Assembly: GCA_963556145.1 (NCBI GenBank)
Contig: OY744462.1
Location: forward strand, 4,774,001 to 4,838,000
Source: Hygrocybe punicea
Taxonomy: Eukaryota > Basidiomycota > Agaricomycetes > Agaricales > Hygrophoraceae
DNA length: 64,000 nt
Reading direction: 5' to 3'
In this document: piece by piece, positions 11,012 to 21,248 of the stretch
How positions within the stretch are numbered: position 1 is the stretch's first letter
Layout of the letters: each line of letters opens with the position of its first letter
The notes under the pieces: model-generated
Database searches by the model: none
What the model saw: only the letters and a program-made list of their open reading frames with translations
What the model was told of the DNA's origin: nothing
Position numbers and translations under genes: made by a program

Positions 11012-11873
11012 ACCCGCTCGGACGGTCCCGTCAGCCCCTCCAGGTTGCCTGGACCCATGACCGCCTCGTTCACGAACGGGCCATCGCCCTTGGTTTCTCC
11101 CTCGAACACTGGTCCATGCTCGCTTATTCATCCGCTCTCCATTCTTATATTTCTTTTTGCACCGCTCACCGTTTTTCCCTCGCCCCTACACCGGAAACCC
11201 TTAGTTTCTTTACCATCTATATGTGTCACCACATCAAACCTAACTCCGTTTCTGCTTACTTGTCTGGTGGATGTACTCAGCTCGAACCCTTCTACCCTGA
11301 CATCCGTTCCAGCCGCCTCCATCCCCTCATCACTTGTACTCTCCGTGGTTGCAAGAAGATGCGCGCCGTCGGCACCACCCGGAAGCGGCCCCTCCTGCGT
11401 TCCGAACTCGTCTCTCTCTCCGACACTTATCGCCGCTCCTTCACACATGACAACAAACTCTTCCTCGCCCTCCTCCTCGTGGCTTTCCATGCTCTCACTC
11501 ATCTCGGCGAGTTGGTGTGGCCAGATAGCGTTTCTCTACGCGATTACCGAAAGATAGTCTTGCGGCAGCCTGGCACTCAGTGCAATTCCTGCCGGAAGGT
11601 TTTTCCTTCCACCTGCCTGGGCATAAGGCCGACAGGCTATTTGAAGGCAACACCATACTCCTTTGGAGTCTCCCCGACTGCGACGATCCCGTCTCCACTT
11701 TCGAATCCTATCTCACTTCCTGTGACCTTCTCTTTCCCCTCCACCCTGAGCTTTGGCTCCATAATGACGGCTCCGTGCCCCTTCGTTCCTGGTTCCTCAG
11801 CCGTTTACGCTGCCACTTTCCCACTGACATTTTTTTCTTTTTTTTCTTTTTTGTCCATATTATAGTCACTTAG
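11008..11873 (+). pseudogene. DIRS-like tyrosine recombinase, frameshifted and truncated
   Basis: N-terminal helical SAM-like domain (HWSMLAYSSALHSYISFC, about 11110-11160, and IKPNSVSAYLSGG) followed by the start of the catalytic domain at LLVAFHALTHLGELVWPDS (about 11476-11529). Box A of this family normally reads MRLGEL; here it is THLGEL, so the first catalytic Arg is His. A frameshift near 11575 moves the rest (FSFHLPGHKADRLFEG and HPELWLHNDGSVPLRSWFLSRL) to another frame. The gene stops at a T-rich tract near 11830, before the HxxR and nucleophilic Tyr motifs. Overlaps the RT-RNase H frame end by 4 bp. Confidence 0.75.
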
Positions 11874-12200
11874 GGCGTGCCCTATGTCGGACTTTACATG
11901 CGAGGCCTTAAGATCTAACTAAATAAAGGACCCTGTCCTTGCCTTGTCCCTCTAGCTGCAAATGCCCCCCTGATGGGCATACGCCCCCCAGAGGTCCATC
12001 ACTTCCTGTGATGTTTTAGATGCCAGCATGTGGCTGGTGAGGTGGCGGCCTCTCGTGGCTGGCATGTACTTTGTTTCGTGGTTGGAGTCTAGCAAGTGCT
12101 CAGCTGAGAGCTGGCTTGCACGGGAGAGGCGTGAGACAAGGGAGAAAAGTAAAAGTAAAAGGAGCGGCCCCAGAGCTCCCGGTTTGGAGCGGGGGGGTGG
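11874..12200. other. junction between DIRS-like remnant and LINE
   Basis: No coding signal. It contains a GATGGGCATACGCCCCCCAG-type stretch, an AATAAA-like motif at about 11920 (CTAAATAAAGG) and two copies of a GGCTGG/GCATGT motif at about 12027-12067. It probably holds the 3-prime end of the DIRS-like element and the 3-prime end of the LINE. Confidence 0.35.
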
Positions 12201-12208
12201 GGAGGGGG

Positions 12209-12245
12209 GAGAGAGGAGGAGGAGGAGGAGGAGGAGGAGGAGGAG
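12209..12245 (+). repeat. (AGG)n microsatellite at LINE 3-prime end
   Basis: About twelve tandem AGG triplets on the plus strand. On the LINE strand they are TCC and give a serine run at the end of the RNase H frame. Simple 3-prime repeats are common at LINE tails. Confidence 0.9.
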
Positions 12246-12249
12246 GGGG

Positions 12250-13474
12250 ATTCTATGTCGCTAGCAAAACCGTCCTGTGTTCTTAACGTACTCCATAAAC
12301 TTTTTGACTCCTGGCACAGTGGCCAGGAGGAAGTGAATCGACATTGCGTCTCGTCCCAGTGCCGCTCTGAGTTTTCTATGTTCTTCGTTGTGTGCCCTGC
12401 ACTCAAAAATGAAGTCTCGATGCCTTCTCCGCATTCCATGCACACGTTGGTCTCGACCTTGCGGATCCTGTGCAGGTAGCGGTTGAGTGGAACGTGTCCT
12501 GTGCGGAACTGCGTTAGTAGACAGAGCTGAGACCTGCTAATCTTATCTTGTATTTTTCGGTAGTCCTTCATGCCCAGACTTGGGTCAATTTTGCTCAGCT
12601 TGGGGTATCTCGGGGATTTCTTCCACGTTTCTTCCCATTTTGCGGATAGGGTCCTGAGGTAGTGACCTTTGATTGCGGTTGCATTGGCTGGGAGTGAGTG
12701 TGTCTGCAGGTATTTGGGTAAGCTCGATTTTCTGCTGCTCTTACCCTTCACGGCCTTCTTCGCCTCCCTGTCAGCCCTTTCATTTCCTTGTACTTTGCTA
12801 TGTGCCGAGATCCAGTTGATCGTGATTCGTGTGCGCCAGCCCCCTGGCCTTCTCTTGAGGGTCCATATAAGTTTGCGTAGTTCTAGTATAAGGTGCTGGT
12901 TTGGTTTCTGTCTAGGGGTAGCCGCCGTCAGTAACGTGGCTTGACTGTCTACGTAGATGGAGATGGAGGTGGGGGACTTCTCTCTTTTAATCAGCCTTAG
13001 CGCTAACATCATCCCGACTATCTCAGCCTCCGGCGTCGTGTGTCTCTGGTTTGAGCCTAAGCAGTAGTGAAGGATTTTGGGTGCTGCGTGTCCTGTCCTG
13101 TAGAGTACCGCCATGGCTCCTACTCCGCAGTCTATGTTTGACCCATCTGTGTACACCTTAATGTTAGAGTGGTCGTTGTCGCAGCGCCTTATGGAGTCTT
13201 CTCTAGTAGTGTCGACATTGACCTCAAAGGGTGTGAGTTTGTTCTCGCATGCCGTTTTCACGGCGATCAGCTCTATGTCGTCGGGCTTGATCCTGTATAT
13301 ATGGGTAAGGACATATAAAGGGGATCTGTGTCGCATCACGTAATGCCTTGCACATGTTCTAAGCGGCCTGTAAAGGGGGTGTGTGACCAGAAGTGTCGCC
13401 ATTCTCACCGCCGCACAGTGACAGATTCTGTGTAGGGTTAGTTCCATAGGCAGTAAGCCTGCGTGCAAAAGCAC
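12250..13474 (-). pseudogene. LINE ORF2 C-terminal part: RNase H and CCHC-like tail
   Basis: Begins directly after the MITE with LLHAGLLPMELTLHRICHCA, the linker that follows the RT thumb. The RNase H domain shows IKVYTDGS (first Asp), TPEAEIVGMMLAL (Glu), SIYVDSQATLL (second Asp) and WISAHSKVQGNERADREAK (catalytic-loop His and final Asp). It ends with RTGHVPLNRYLHRI and a degenerate zinc motif (CMECGE...AGHTTKN), where relatives have C-x2-C...ET..H.L..C. All four acidic RNase H residues remain, so this part decayed less than the middle of ORF2. Confidence 0.85.
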
Positions 13475-14118
13475 TATGGCCAGTCAGGGGTACACCCGCA
13501 GTGCTCTGGGGCTGTACTCGGACCCGTACCCGTCACGGGTACGTACCCGAGGCCAAAAGTACGGGTATGGCACGGGTTTTGCAGGGGTACAGGAAGAAAC
13601 ATGAAAAATACCCCATTTTTACCTGTTTTTGGTGGTTTTTATGGTTATTGTGGACAGAATACTGGCCGGATCCCTTTAGTGTAAAGGAATACAATGTTTA
13701 GAATACTGTAGGGAGTGTTGAGAGCATTTTTACATATTTTTACAAGCAATGATTCTCATTATATCCCTCAAAAACATGCAAAATACCCCATTTTTACCTG
13801 TTTTTGGTGGTTTTTATGGTTATTGTGGACGGAATACTGGTCGGATCCCTTTAGTGTAAAGAAGCACAATGTTCAGAATACTGTGGGGAGTGTTGAGAGC
13901 ATTTTTACATATTTTTACAAGCAATGATTCTCATTATATCCCTCAAAAATAGCGAAAAATACCCCAAAAATTGAGTTTTTGATGTTTCTTCTCCCAAAAA
14001 AAATACAGCCCATACCCGCGTGGGTACTGCGGGTATTCTGAGGCTGGACTCGTACCCTTAACCCGTGGTACCCATACTCTTAACCCCTGGGGGTATTGCA
14101 TACCCTTGACCTGCCCTA
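13475..14118. mobile_element. hAT-like MITE inserted in LINE ORF2
   Basis: A 644-bp insertion with no coding capacity. Left end TATGGCCAGTCAGGGG and inverted right end TAGGGCAGGTCAAGGG form imperfect TIRs, with further GGGTACGGGTA-type subterminal motifs on both sides. It is flanked by the perfect 8-bp duplication AAAAGCAC (13467-13474 and 14119-14126). Removing it with one TSD copy restores the LINE frame from NDLVL into HAGLLPMELT. An 8-bp TSD with such ends indicates a hAT-type transposase. Internally a unit of about 180 bp (starting near 13599 and 13777) is tandemly duplicated. Confidence 0.85.
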
Positions 14119-15784
14119 AAAAGCACCAGGTCGTTGGGCGCGGTCCTCAAGGCTCCCAAAATGGGCACCGCGGCCATCCTCTGAATCCTTTCCAGACTCC
14201 TAGTCAGTCCCACTGACCCTCTCCACTTTTTTGAGCCTTTGACTGTGTGTAACGGGGTGTACCACACGTCGGCTGCGTAGGACATCTTGGGGATTGCTAC
14301 GGCAGCGTAGAGCCATTTCAGCAGCTTTGCTGAGAGTCCACCTCGAGTTCTTGAGATCCTGCGAAGCATCAGCATCCATTTGGTAGCATTGGCGATCACC
14401 TTTTTATGGTGTTCTTTCCATCTTAGCTCTTGATCAAAGAGTACACCTAGAAAGTGATGGAATGACGTCGGCTTTATTACGGTGCCTTGCAGCTCCATAC
14501 TAGGCCAGGTTATGTTATTTTTCTGTGAGAAATTGATCAGCGCGAATTTACTGAGCTCGAATCTGGAGTTGTGGTCCTTAGACCATTCTTGCGCCCCTCC
14601 TTCCCTCATCATCATGTCCTTGATCAGCTTGTGAGCGTCTTCAAAGCTCCCTACTTCTGTGTAGAGAGCCATGTCATCCACGTAGGCAAGTGCAAGCTCC
14701 GATTTGTACCTGGGCACCTCTAAAAGGTCAGCATTGTAGAAGAGGTAGATTATCATGGAAGCCGGATCTCCCTGTCCGATCCCGTTGATCAGCTCAAAGG
14801 GCTCTGAGAGGAAGTCGTCGAATCTTAGCCGTGTCATTCTTCCTTTTAGCGCCCTCTCTGTGAGTAGCACCAGAGCCTCTGGTATCCTTCTCTTCCTCAT
14901 ATTGTGTAGCAGCTTTGTCAGGACTGCGTTCGGAAAGGCTCCCTCTATGTCTAGGAAGAGCATGGTTGCAACTCTTTTATTTCGCCATGCGTGTTTTATT
15001 CTGTTTACGAGAAGCTGCATGGAGTCCATAGTCGTTCGTCCTGGTCTTCCTCCGAAGTGATGGGCGGGTAGGAGTTGGTATTTTTTGGTGAGCTGCGATA
15101 TCCTTTCCGCCAGTATCGCAGTCAGAACCTTCGGAATTGTGTTTAGAAGTGCGACTGGTCGCCATGCTTTTGGCACGTCGTATCTTGGCCGGTCCGGCTT
15201 TGGGAGTACAACTGTAATAGATTTGCGCCACGGAGGGTGGTATGTTTTTAGTTTGAGCACGGCGTTGAATATCCTGTGGAGGTGGTCCAAGAGTAAGTCA
15301 GTACATTCTTTGAGGATCATATTAGGGATGCCGTCGAGCCCTGGGGCCTTGTATGGTTTAAGTTTTCCTATACATTGTCGGATTTGCTCTTTTGTAACTT
15401 TGTTATCCGAGGGTACAGGCTTGGGGTAAGTGAAGTCATCTGGGATGAAGGTTTCTTGAGGCGGGGGGGGGGAAAGAATGTTTCCGAGAGCATTTGGCTT
15501 TTGAGTTGGTTAGTATCCGCAACCCGGGCTTCTCTTCCATCTCCCTTGACGAGCGTTGGGATCCTAGCTCTACTGCGGTCTCCCCCCAGGTTTGAGATGT
15601 ATCTGTTGATGGTCCAGAGGTCGCTCCCACTTGCCTCCTCCAGAAAACCCCTCCAGTGATCCTCTTTGGCCTTGAGAATTTCTTGGCTTAGTCAATTCCT
15701 GGCGTCTCGCATAGCTGCATGTGAGGGATGGTGGGGCAGCACTCGGTACGTATACGATTTTGCACTTAGCTCTTTTTTGGTTTG
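14119..15784 (-). pseudogene. LINE ORF2 reverse transcriptase region
   Basis: RT blocks on the minus strand: WRKSITVVLPKPDRPRYDVPKAWRPVALLNTIPK (about 15240-15140), HFGGRPGRTTMDSMQLL, FLDIEGAFPNAVL (first catalytic Asp), NGIGQGDPASMIIYLFYNADLL, then the active site LAYVDDMALYTE near 14690-14655 and the thumb block FHHFLGVLFDQELRWKEH. Damage: a TGA near 15692 in RDARN-stop-LSQEIL, and a frameshift at the G-run near 15461-15471. The enzyme would make cDNA from LINE RNA at a nicked target. Confidence 0.85.
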
Positions 15785-16789
15785 TCATAGTGCGTCTAGG
15801 TCAGGATTCCACCACCTCTTGGAGTGCGGGCATGGTCTGGAGAGGGGAACTACTTCATCTATTGTCTTTTGTATTGCTTTTGTTAGGTTCGTCGCAGCCT
15901 GCTGAAAAGACACTTCGTCAGTAATTTGAGGGGGGATGGGTAAAGTAAGCAGGTTAGCAGCGAGTCGTTCTCTGAGAGCATCTTTGCTGGCTTCTTGAAA
16001 GTTCCTTGAAGGCTCCGGTGGCGTCTTGACTGTTTCGATCTTGAAGATGGTTTTGACGGGTACGTGATCCGTTCCTGTTGGTCGTTCATCCGGGGCCGTG
16101 TCGCATAGCGTTAAGTGATCCCTGAGAGTCGTTGAGCAGAAAACGTTGTCCGTGCGTGTCCAGATCTTGGTGTTTATGGCTTCTAATGTCGGGATGTTCT
16201 TCGGCAAGATCATTTCCATGTCGAGGTCGGCTATTGTTTCAAGGAGTCTTTCTGCCTCCTCCATGGCCCTGTTTGTGAAAAGGTGCATATTGCGTTCTTC
16301 GTCCCACACGGGGTGGTGCCTGTTAAAGTCCCTGCCCCAGATCAGTTGTCGTCTCACACCGTCTGCCCCTGAGGTGAGCTCCTTGGAGATCCTTCCTGCA
16401 GTTTTTGTCACGTCAGAATTGTGGCAGTCGTTGTAAATGCTGAAGATAGCTGTCTGTCTGTATATCCCGCTGAGTTGCATAGTGATGATGTCGTTAGAAT
16501 CTGGGACACTTAGCTGTTTCCACAAGTTTTTGTCCAATCTGTTGTTAACTAAAATTACAGATCTGATGGTGTTTTGTTGTGTGTTTTTTGAGGTCGGATA
16601 GAGCACCTGCCACTTGTGCGATGCCTTCGTGTTGCCATAAGAGTCGATATATGGTTCTTGTAGTAGGATGACGTCCCATCCCGTTGTGGCGTAGTCGTTA
16701 ATAAGTTCCCATTGTGCAGCGGAAGATTTGTTGAGATTTATCTGTAAAAATTTTAGTGTCATAGCTGTGCATGTCGGGTTACCTGTCAT
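15785..16789 (-). pseudogene. LINE ORF2 endonuclease (APE/EEP type)
   Basis: N-terminus MTLKFLQINLNKSSAAQWEL, then DVILLQEPY (metal-binding Glu), GRDFNRHHPVWDE (usually GDFN.HHP; catalytic Asp and Asn present), IWTRTDNVF (usually a SxIDxxF-type block) and TGTDHVPV (terminal Asp-His pair). The domain nicks target DNA to prime reverse transcription. The frame ends in TGA at 15785-15787, but the next codons (QTKKELSAKSYTYRVLPHHPSHAAMRDAR) continue the normal linker to the RT, so this is a nonsense mutation. The start used is the first ATG of the frame, GTG or a downstream ATG being possible. Confidence 0.85.
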
Positions 16790-16861
16790 GAGACCTGTCT
16801 CTGCGTTTGGGGGGCTATCTCTTCCATTTCTCGTAAAAAGGGGGGCGGGAGTGGATTATCG

Positions 16862-18725
16862 TCAAACCAGCTCCTGTTGCTGTGCGGGGGGGGGGCCTGC
16901 TGCGGGTTCTGGTTGGCTGGCGAGCTGTGGTGGCTGTCCTAGCGGTGTTCTGTTGGAGGAGGACGCCACTTCATTTCTGTCAAGTCCCTCGAAGCCTAAA
17001 GTGGTTTGCCGTAGCCTCGGTTGCGCACGGTTGCTCGTGGTCTTGTGCGGGCCTCTATACCCTGGGAGCGATGGTAGGGGGGCGGCCTGGTTGGGAAGAG
17101 CTTGCGTCAATCTGGGTATATTGTTGTTGGGTTGTGTGTTGTATCCCCCTCTAGTTTGCGTCCATGGCTGGTTAGTTGGGAAGAACGGAAGCATGTTATC
17201 ACTTAGCCGTTCGTTTAGCTCCTCACATTTTTTTAGGAATGTGGGGCAGGCTCTATCCCAGCTGGCGTGACCTTCCTGTTGGCATGGCGTGCAAGATTTT
17301 TGGGCCTCCTTCGTGCAGTCAGCTGTGCGGTGATCGTTGGCGCACATACAGCAGGTGTCTTTTTCTGCCTTACATCTTGCCGCATGATGGTCCCAACCTT
17401 GACATTTCATGCACCGCGTAGGTTCCCTTTTGCATTTGGTGACGTTGATTCGTTTGTGACAGATGTGTATTCCTTTTAGTATAGCCATGTTTGCGGCCTC
17501 TGGTGTCGCGAAGGAAAGTATGACGTGGCCGCAGATTTGATTTGGTGAGCGCCTGCCCAGTGGTTTTACCCACTGTGCTTTGACTATGGTGTTCTCCATG
17601 AGCCCGTTTACGTCTTCTATTTCCTGGAGATCTCTTGTTTCATCCATGCGAAACAAGAGCGGTACGAAGTGGGCTATCGTCGCAAAGGTTTTCTGCTTAA
17701 TTGTCGCATTTTGGCAGAACATGTCAAGGAATTTTTTGCCGTTTGTTTTGTCCAATATCCAGCATGCCGTTTTGTCCGAGTTAGCTTCCAGGAGGACTCC
17801 TCCGCTCCTCAACTTGGTTGCTCCCTTGATCTTGAGTTCCGGTGCGGCATTGATCTTCTTTAAGGTGTCGTTAGCTCTATCTACAATTTCAGTGAGACTC
17901 ATCTTGTTCATTTCCCCTCCTCCTTCTCCATGACTAGCCGTGTTGAGAAGTATCTGCCTCGCTTTTATGGCTTCTCTGGCTTGGGCGCGAGGGTCAAGGT
18001 GAGAGACGACACTCTGGTGCGGCGGCGGTTGGTGTTTGTTTAGAGCTTCTTTGTAGGTACTAGCTGTAGAGTCTAACTTTTGTGAAGTATCTGAGATTTT
18101 ACCCGCAGCTGCGGCTATTTCAAGCCTCATGTCTGCAGCTGCTTTTCCTAAGTCATCGGTGGCCCTGCGAATCGTGTCTTGCAAGTTTAATTCCACTGCT
18201 TTAGTTATATGTTTCGAAAGGTCTTCGAATGTCGGTTCGAGTGTGACTTCCAGATAGGCGCCAAGATTGTCTAGTTGTTGCGAGTTTTTCGGAGTGGGTC
18301 CGGAGCCCTCGCTCTAGCTCCAGTTCTCTGGCGTGCCCATCAATTAACAAGGATAGGGCGCAGATGACGTTGGCCATCGGTTTGAGCTCGATGGGTTTTA
18401 TTTCCTCTGCAGCAAACCTGAGCAGCTCTGACAGCATGGTGAGCGAGAGAATGGATTCCGATTCTATTACCTGTTTGTCTTCTAAGTAGGCTCTGGCTTG
18501 TTCTGCGTTGGCCATTTCCTGGATCCTGTCTGCTGCCCTGCCTTTGGTGTTTGGCGTTTTCTTAGCGTTCAGTCGTCCTTGGGCATTGTCTGCTGGCAGC
18601 ATGGTTTGACGTAGGGCGCACATAGCTCTTGTTCTAATTCTTCCAGTAGTTCTGTTCTGGTTACTCTCCGTGTCTTCAAAGTTAGTTGAGAGTGGAATTA
18701 TAATGGGTTTTAGGCCTAAAGCCAT
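16862..18725 (-). pseudogene. LINE ORF1 (gag-like, three zinc knuckles)
   Basis: RNA-binding protein of the LINE. It begins MALGLKPIIIPLS at 18725. A frameshift in an A-run near 18283-18288 separates it from the rest: the next frame continues through LGAYLEVTLEPTFEDLSKH into VELNLQDTIRRATDDLGK. A helical region and an RRM-like segment (GHVILSFATPEAANMAILKGI, about 17520-17460) precede three knuckles: CMKCQGWDHHAARC, CCMCANDHRTADC and CTPCQQEGHASWDRAC (about 17425-17270). A Pro/Gln-rich tail ends at 16862. The gag-like order (RRM-like, then CCHC x3) is usual for I/Jockey-superclade ORF1. Confidence 0.85.
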
Positions 18726-18770
18726 CTAAGATGAGACTCTTAGTTTTGGGGTCCCAGTTGGGGTGCCACC

Positions 18771-19333
18771 ATGTATAAGGTCAAGATACATCCCCCACTG
18801 ACATTGCCGGCCAGTCCCTCCACTCTGGCGGCGCGACTGCCCTCGCCCGTGACGGTGTTCCTCTTCATCACATTCAGGCCATTGGCCATTGGGCCTCCAA
18901 GACGTTCCGTATCTACATTCATCAACACCCCGCTCTCCTCGCTGCGCATCTCGTGCCTCATGCTTTGCTCTAACCTTTCTTCTCTTCCACCTTTCTTTTT
19001 CCTTCTTCTTGTTTTTCGTTTACATGCAATCCCATCCACCTCTCCTTTCAATTTTTTCCCTCCCACCACTCCCTCTTCCTAGCTTTTTACGGTTCCTCAT
19101 TGTAAAACACAAAACCAAAGACAATCATTACGTTCCCAGACTGCGCCGCTGTTTCAGGGCGCAGTCGCGTTTCCTATTCCTTTTCCGCACATCTCAAAAG
19201 TGACCAGTGTGATTAGTCATTTTTTAAACTAAGTTTACATTTGGCTAATCACACGGTCACACACTTACTGTCCCTTGACACCCAGCGTGTCTCCGTCACT
19301 ATCATCTGTCACTGTCACCAGCTGACACATCTG
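18771..19333. other. spacer between LINE and dispersed repeat; 58-bp foldback
   Basis: No gene recognised; CT-rich with a pyrimidine run at about 18970-19080. At 19201-19258 GACCAGTGTGATTAG pairs with CTAATCACACGGTC across a 28-bp AT-rich loop, a small foldback. Confidence 0.5.
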
Positions 19334-19482
19334 CACCTGACCTTCCCACACTACAAGCCTTATAATAGTGGTTGAACACGTGTCTCAACCACTATTATAA
19401 GGCTCTGAAGTCTTAAAACCGCCGATCCAGCCATAAATCAGTCTCCACCCTAGCCTCAGTATATAAGTCTTATTAGTAGTTA
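19334..19482 (+). repeat. dispersed 295-bp repeat, left half (split by MULE)
   Basis: Matches the left half of the complete copy at 51449-51743. It begins CACCTGACCTTCCCACACTA and contains a perfect hairpin (CCTTATAATAGTGGTTGA and its complement around ACACGTGTC, about 19358-19403) and a TATA-like CAGTATATAAG. The right half is at 36441-36586, after the MULE. Its class is uncertain (solo LTR, SINE or MITE). Confidence 0.85.
19474..19482 (+). repeat. 9-bp TSD of MULE, left copy
   Basis: TAGTAGTTA, repeated at 36432-36440. Joining the flanks with one copy gives the string found in the uninterrupted repeat near 51573-51597. Confidence 0.9.
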
Positions 19483-19789
19483 GGCTTGTTCTAAATGGCT
19501 CCCCGGGGAGCCATCAAAAATTTCCTTATATAGGGGGGGAAGCCAGGGGCAAATGGCTCCCCATATTATACAATCGCGCTGTGAATCTCAGTATTTTTAA
19601 TCAAGATTAACTTAGATACACGATTCGAGCCTAGCCAATTACGTTGGCTGCGTGATTTGAATAGAACTATATTCGGCTCAACAACTTCCTCTACTAGGCA
19701 AAAGCCTCCTTCTACTGTAGGGATGGCTTCGGGATCGAACGACGGTACGTGGCATTGGATGGGTATACTAAAGGGTCAGGCTAGGTGAA

Positions 19790-20920
19790 AAAAGGGGCTG
19801 AAGGTATAGTGATGTGGCAAAACGAGGGGTCCAAACGGCGCTGGTGGACGTTTGAACACGGCAGAGGGGACTTGTTCTGGGGGACGAAGGGGAACAGGAG
19901 GCTCTGGGTGCTGAACGAGGGTTGCGGGGGGGGGGTTGTCCGAACGCTGTGGCTGGGAATAGTGGAAAATGTGGGCCGCGCAATGGTGACATGATGGGGC
20001 ATCTGAACACAGCAGCAGGGGCTCATTTGAGGAGACGAGGGGAACGGGGGCTCGGGTGGAACACGGGAGCATGGGGTCGAATAGAGGTGCTTAGGTCGGG
20101 GATGGCAAATGCTGTGGGGCTGGGAATAGTGAAAAATGTGGGCCGCGCAATGGCGACATGATGGGGCATCTGAACACAGCGGCAGGGGCTCGTTTGGGGA
20201 GGCGAGGGGGAACGGGGGCTCAGGTGGAACGCGGGAGCATGGGATTGAATAGAGGTGCTTGGGTCAAACACTGTGGGGCTGGGAATAGTGAAAAATGTGG
20301 GCCACGCAATGGCAACATGATGGGGCATCTGAACACAGCGGCAGGGGCTCGTTTGGGGAGACGAGGGGGAACGGGGGCTCGGGTGGAACGCGGGAGCATG
20401 GGATCGAATAGAGGTGCTTGGGTCGAACGCTGTGGGGCTGGGAATGGTGAAAAATGTGGGCCACGCAATGGTGACATGATGGGGCGTTTGATCACAGCGG
20501 CGGGTGATCATTTGGGGAGACGAAGGGGAACGGGGGCTCTGGAGAGTGGAACACGGGAGCGTGGGGTCGAATAGAGGTGCGTGGGGTCGGGGATGGCGAA
20601 ATACAGGGGTTGCACTATGGTGATATGGCACGTCGCGCTGGAGCTCTATAAACAACATAGAGGGGCTTTGTTTAGGACGACAAAGGGGAACGGAGGGTCC
20701 TGAAGTGGTGAACGAGGGTCTGCAAGGTTGATCGCAGGTGTGTGAGGTCGGGGATGGTCTAGGCGGGGCTGCAAGGTGGTGACGCGGCAAGTTCGCGGGT
20801 GTTCCACAAGGAGGCAGGGACAATTTGTTTGGCGCCACGAGCGAGAATGGAGGTTGAACGGTGTTGTGGGGGGTCGACTGAATGCGCTTGAGGCCGGGAA
20901 TGAGGAAAAATGGGTGGACT
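19790..20920 (+). repeat. satellite array inside MULE, unit about 155-170 bp
   Basis: The block ATGATGGGGC(AT/GT).TGAACACAGC recurs at about 19992, 20160, 20321 and 20477 with a GGGGAACGGGGGCTC segment and an AATAGAGGTGCTTGGGTCG segment in each unit. Units diverge progressively at both edges (to about 20920). The long frames in it are by-products of G-rich composition. Its position inside the left TIR suggests a subterminal region of the MULE. Confidence 0.8.
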
Positions 20921-21248
20921 TCAAGCATGCAAGTGATGTAATCTGAGATGCGAGTCATCAACGCGTCAACCACAAACTGCGAATGCAAAACAAGGACATA
21001 CATACCTTTGAATAAATTTTGATCATGTCGCGAAGATGAGACGTGAGGACACCAGCGAGATGAAAGAGATTGCGAGCGCAGGGTAAGGCACTCCAAGGAA
21101 TTTTCCAAGACACCTCAGGCATTCGCACGAGTCAAAGTTTAGGCAAGTTGAATTGCCCACTTTATTGTACACTACTCGATGACTTTGTTATACAGGAGAA
21201 CTCGTCGTTCATCGTTTGTTGTACATTAAAACCTCAGCCACGGCACAA

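Larger units (their letters stand above)
9640..11873 (+). mobile_element. DIRS-like tyrosine-recombinase retrotransposon remnant (family 1)
   Basis: The order reverse transcriptase, RNase H, tyrosine recombinase with no aspartic protease and no DDE integrase is diagnostic of the DIRS order. The recombinase ends in a T-rich tract at 11829-11852 without its catalytic C-terminus, and the RT lacks an upstream gag, so the copy is truncated at both ends. It also carries an internal inversion (10242-10581). Confidence 0.75.
12000..18770 (-). mobile_element. Tad1/I-like LINE (non-LTR retrotransposon), nearly full length, inactive
   Basis: The minus strand carries ORF1 with three CCHC zinc knuckles, then ORF2 with an APE-type endonuclease, a reverse transcriptase with YVDD and an RNase H with all four acidic residues. 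RNase H at the ORF2 end places it in the I superclade; in fungi this is normally Tad1. ORF1 and ORF2 lie close together. Inactivation: a frameshift in ORF1, two TGA stops and a frameshift in ORF2, a MITE insertion at 13475-14118, and a serine-codon microsatellite at the 3-prime end. The 5-prime limit is taken near 18770 because no recognisable sequence follows; exact ends are uncertain. Confidence 0.85.

Noticed and set aside
19334..19482. 295-bp repeat as a solo LTR
   Set aside because: TG...CA ends and a 5-bp duplication can be forced on one copy (GCACC) but not on the other, so the class is left open.
19680..19745. tRNA-like segment near the MULE left end
   Set aside because: TTCGGGATCGAAC resembles a B box only loosely and no cloverleaf or A box could be built by eye.
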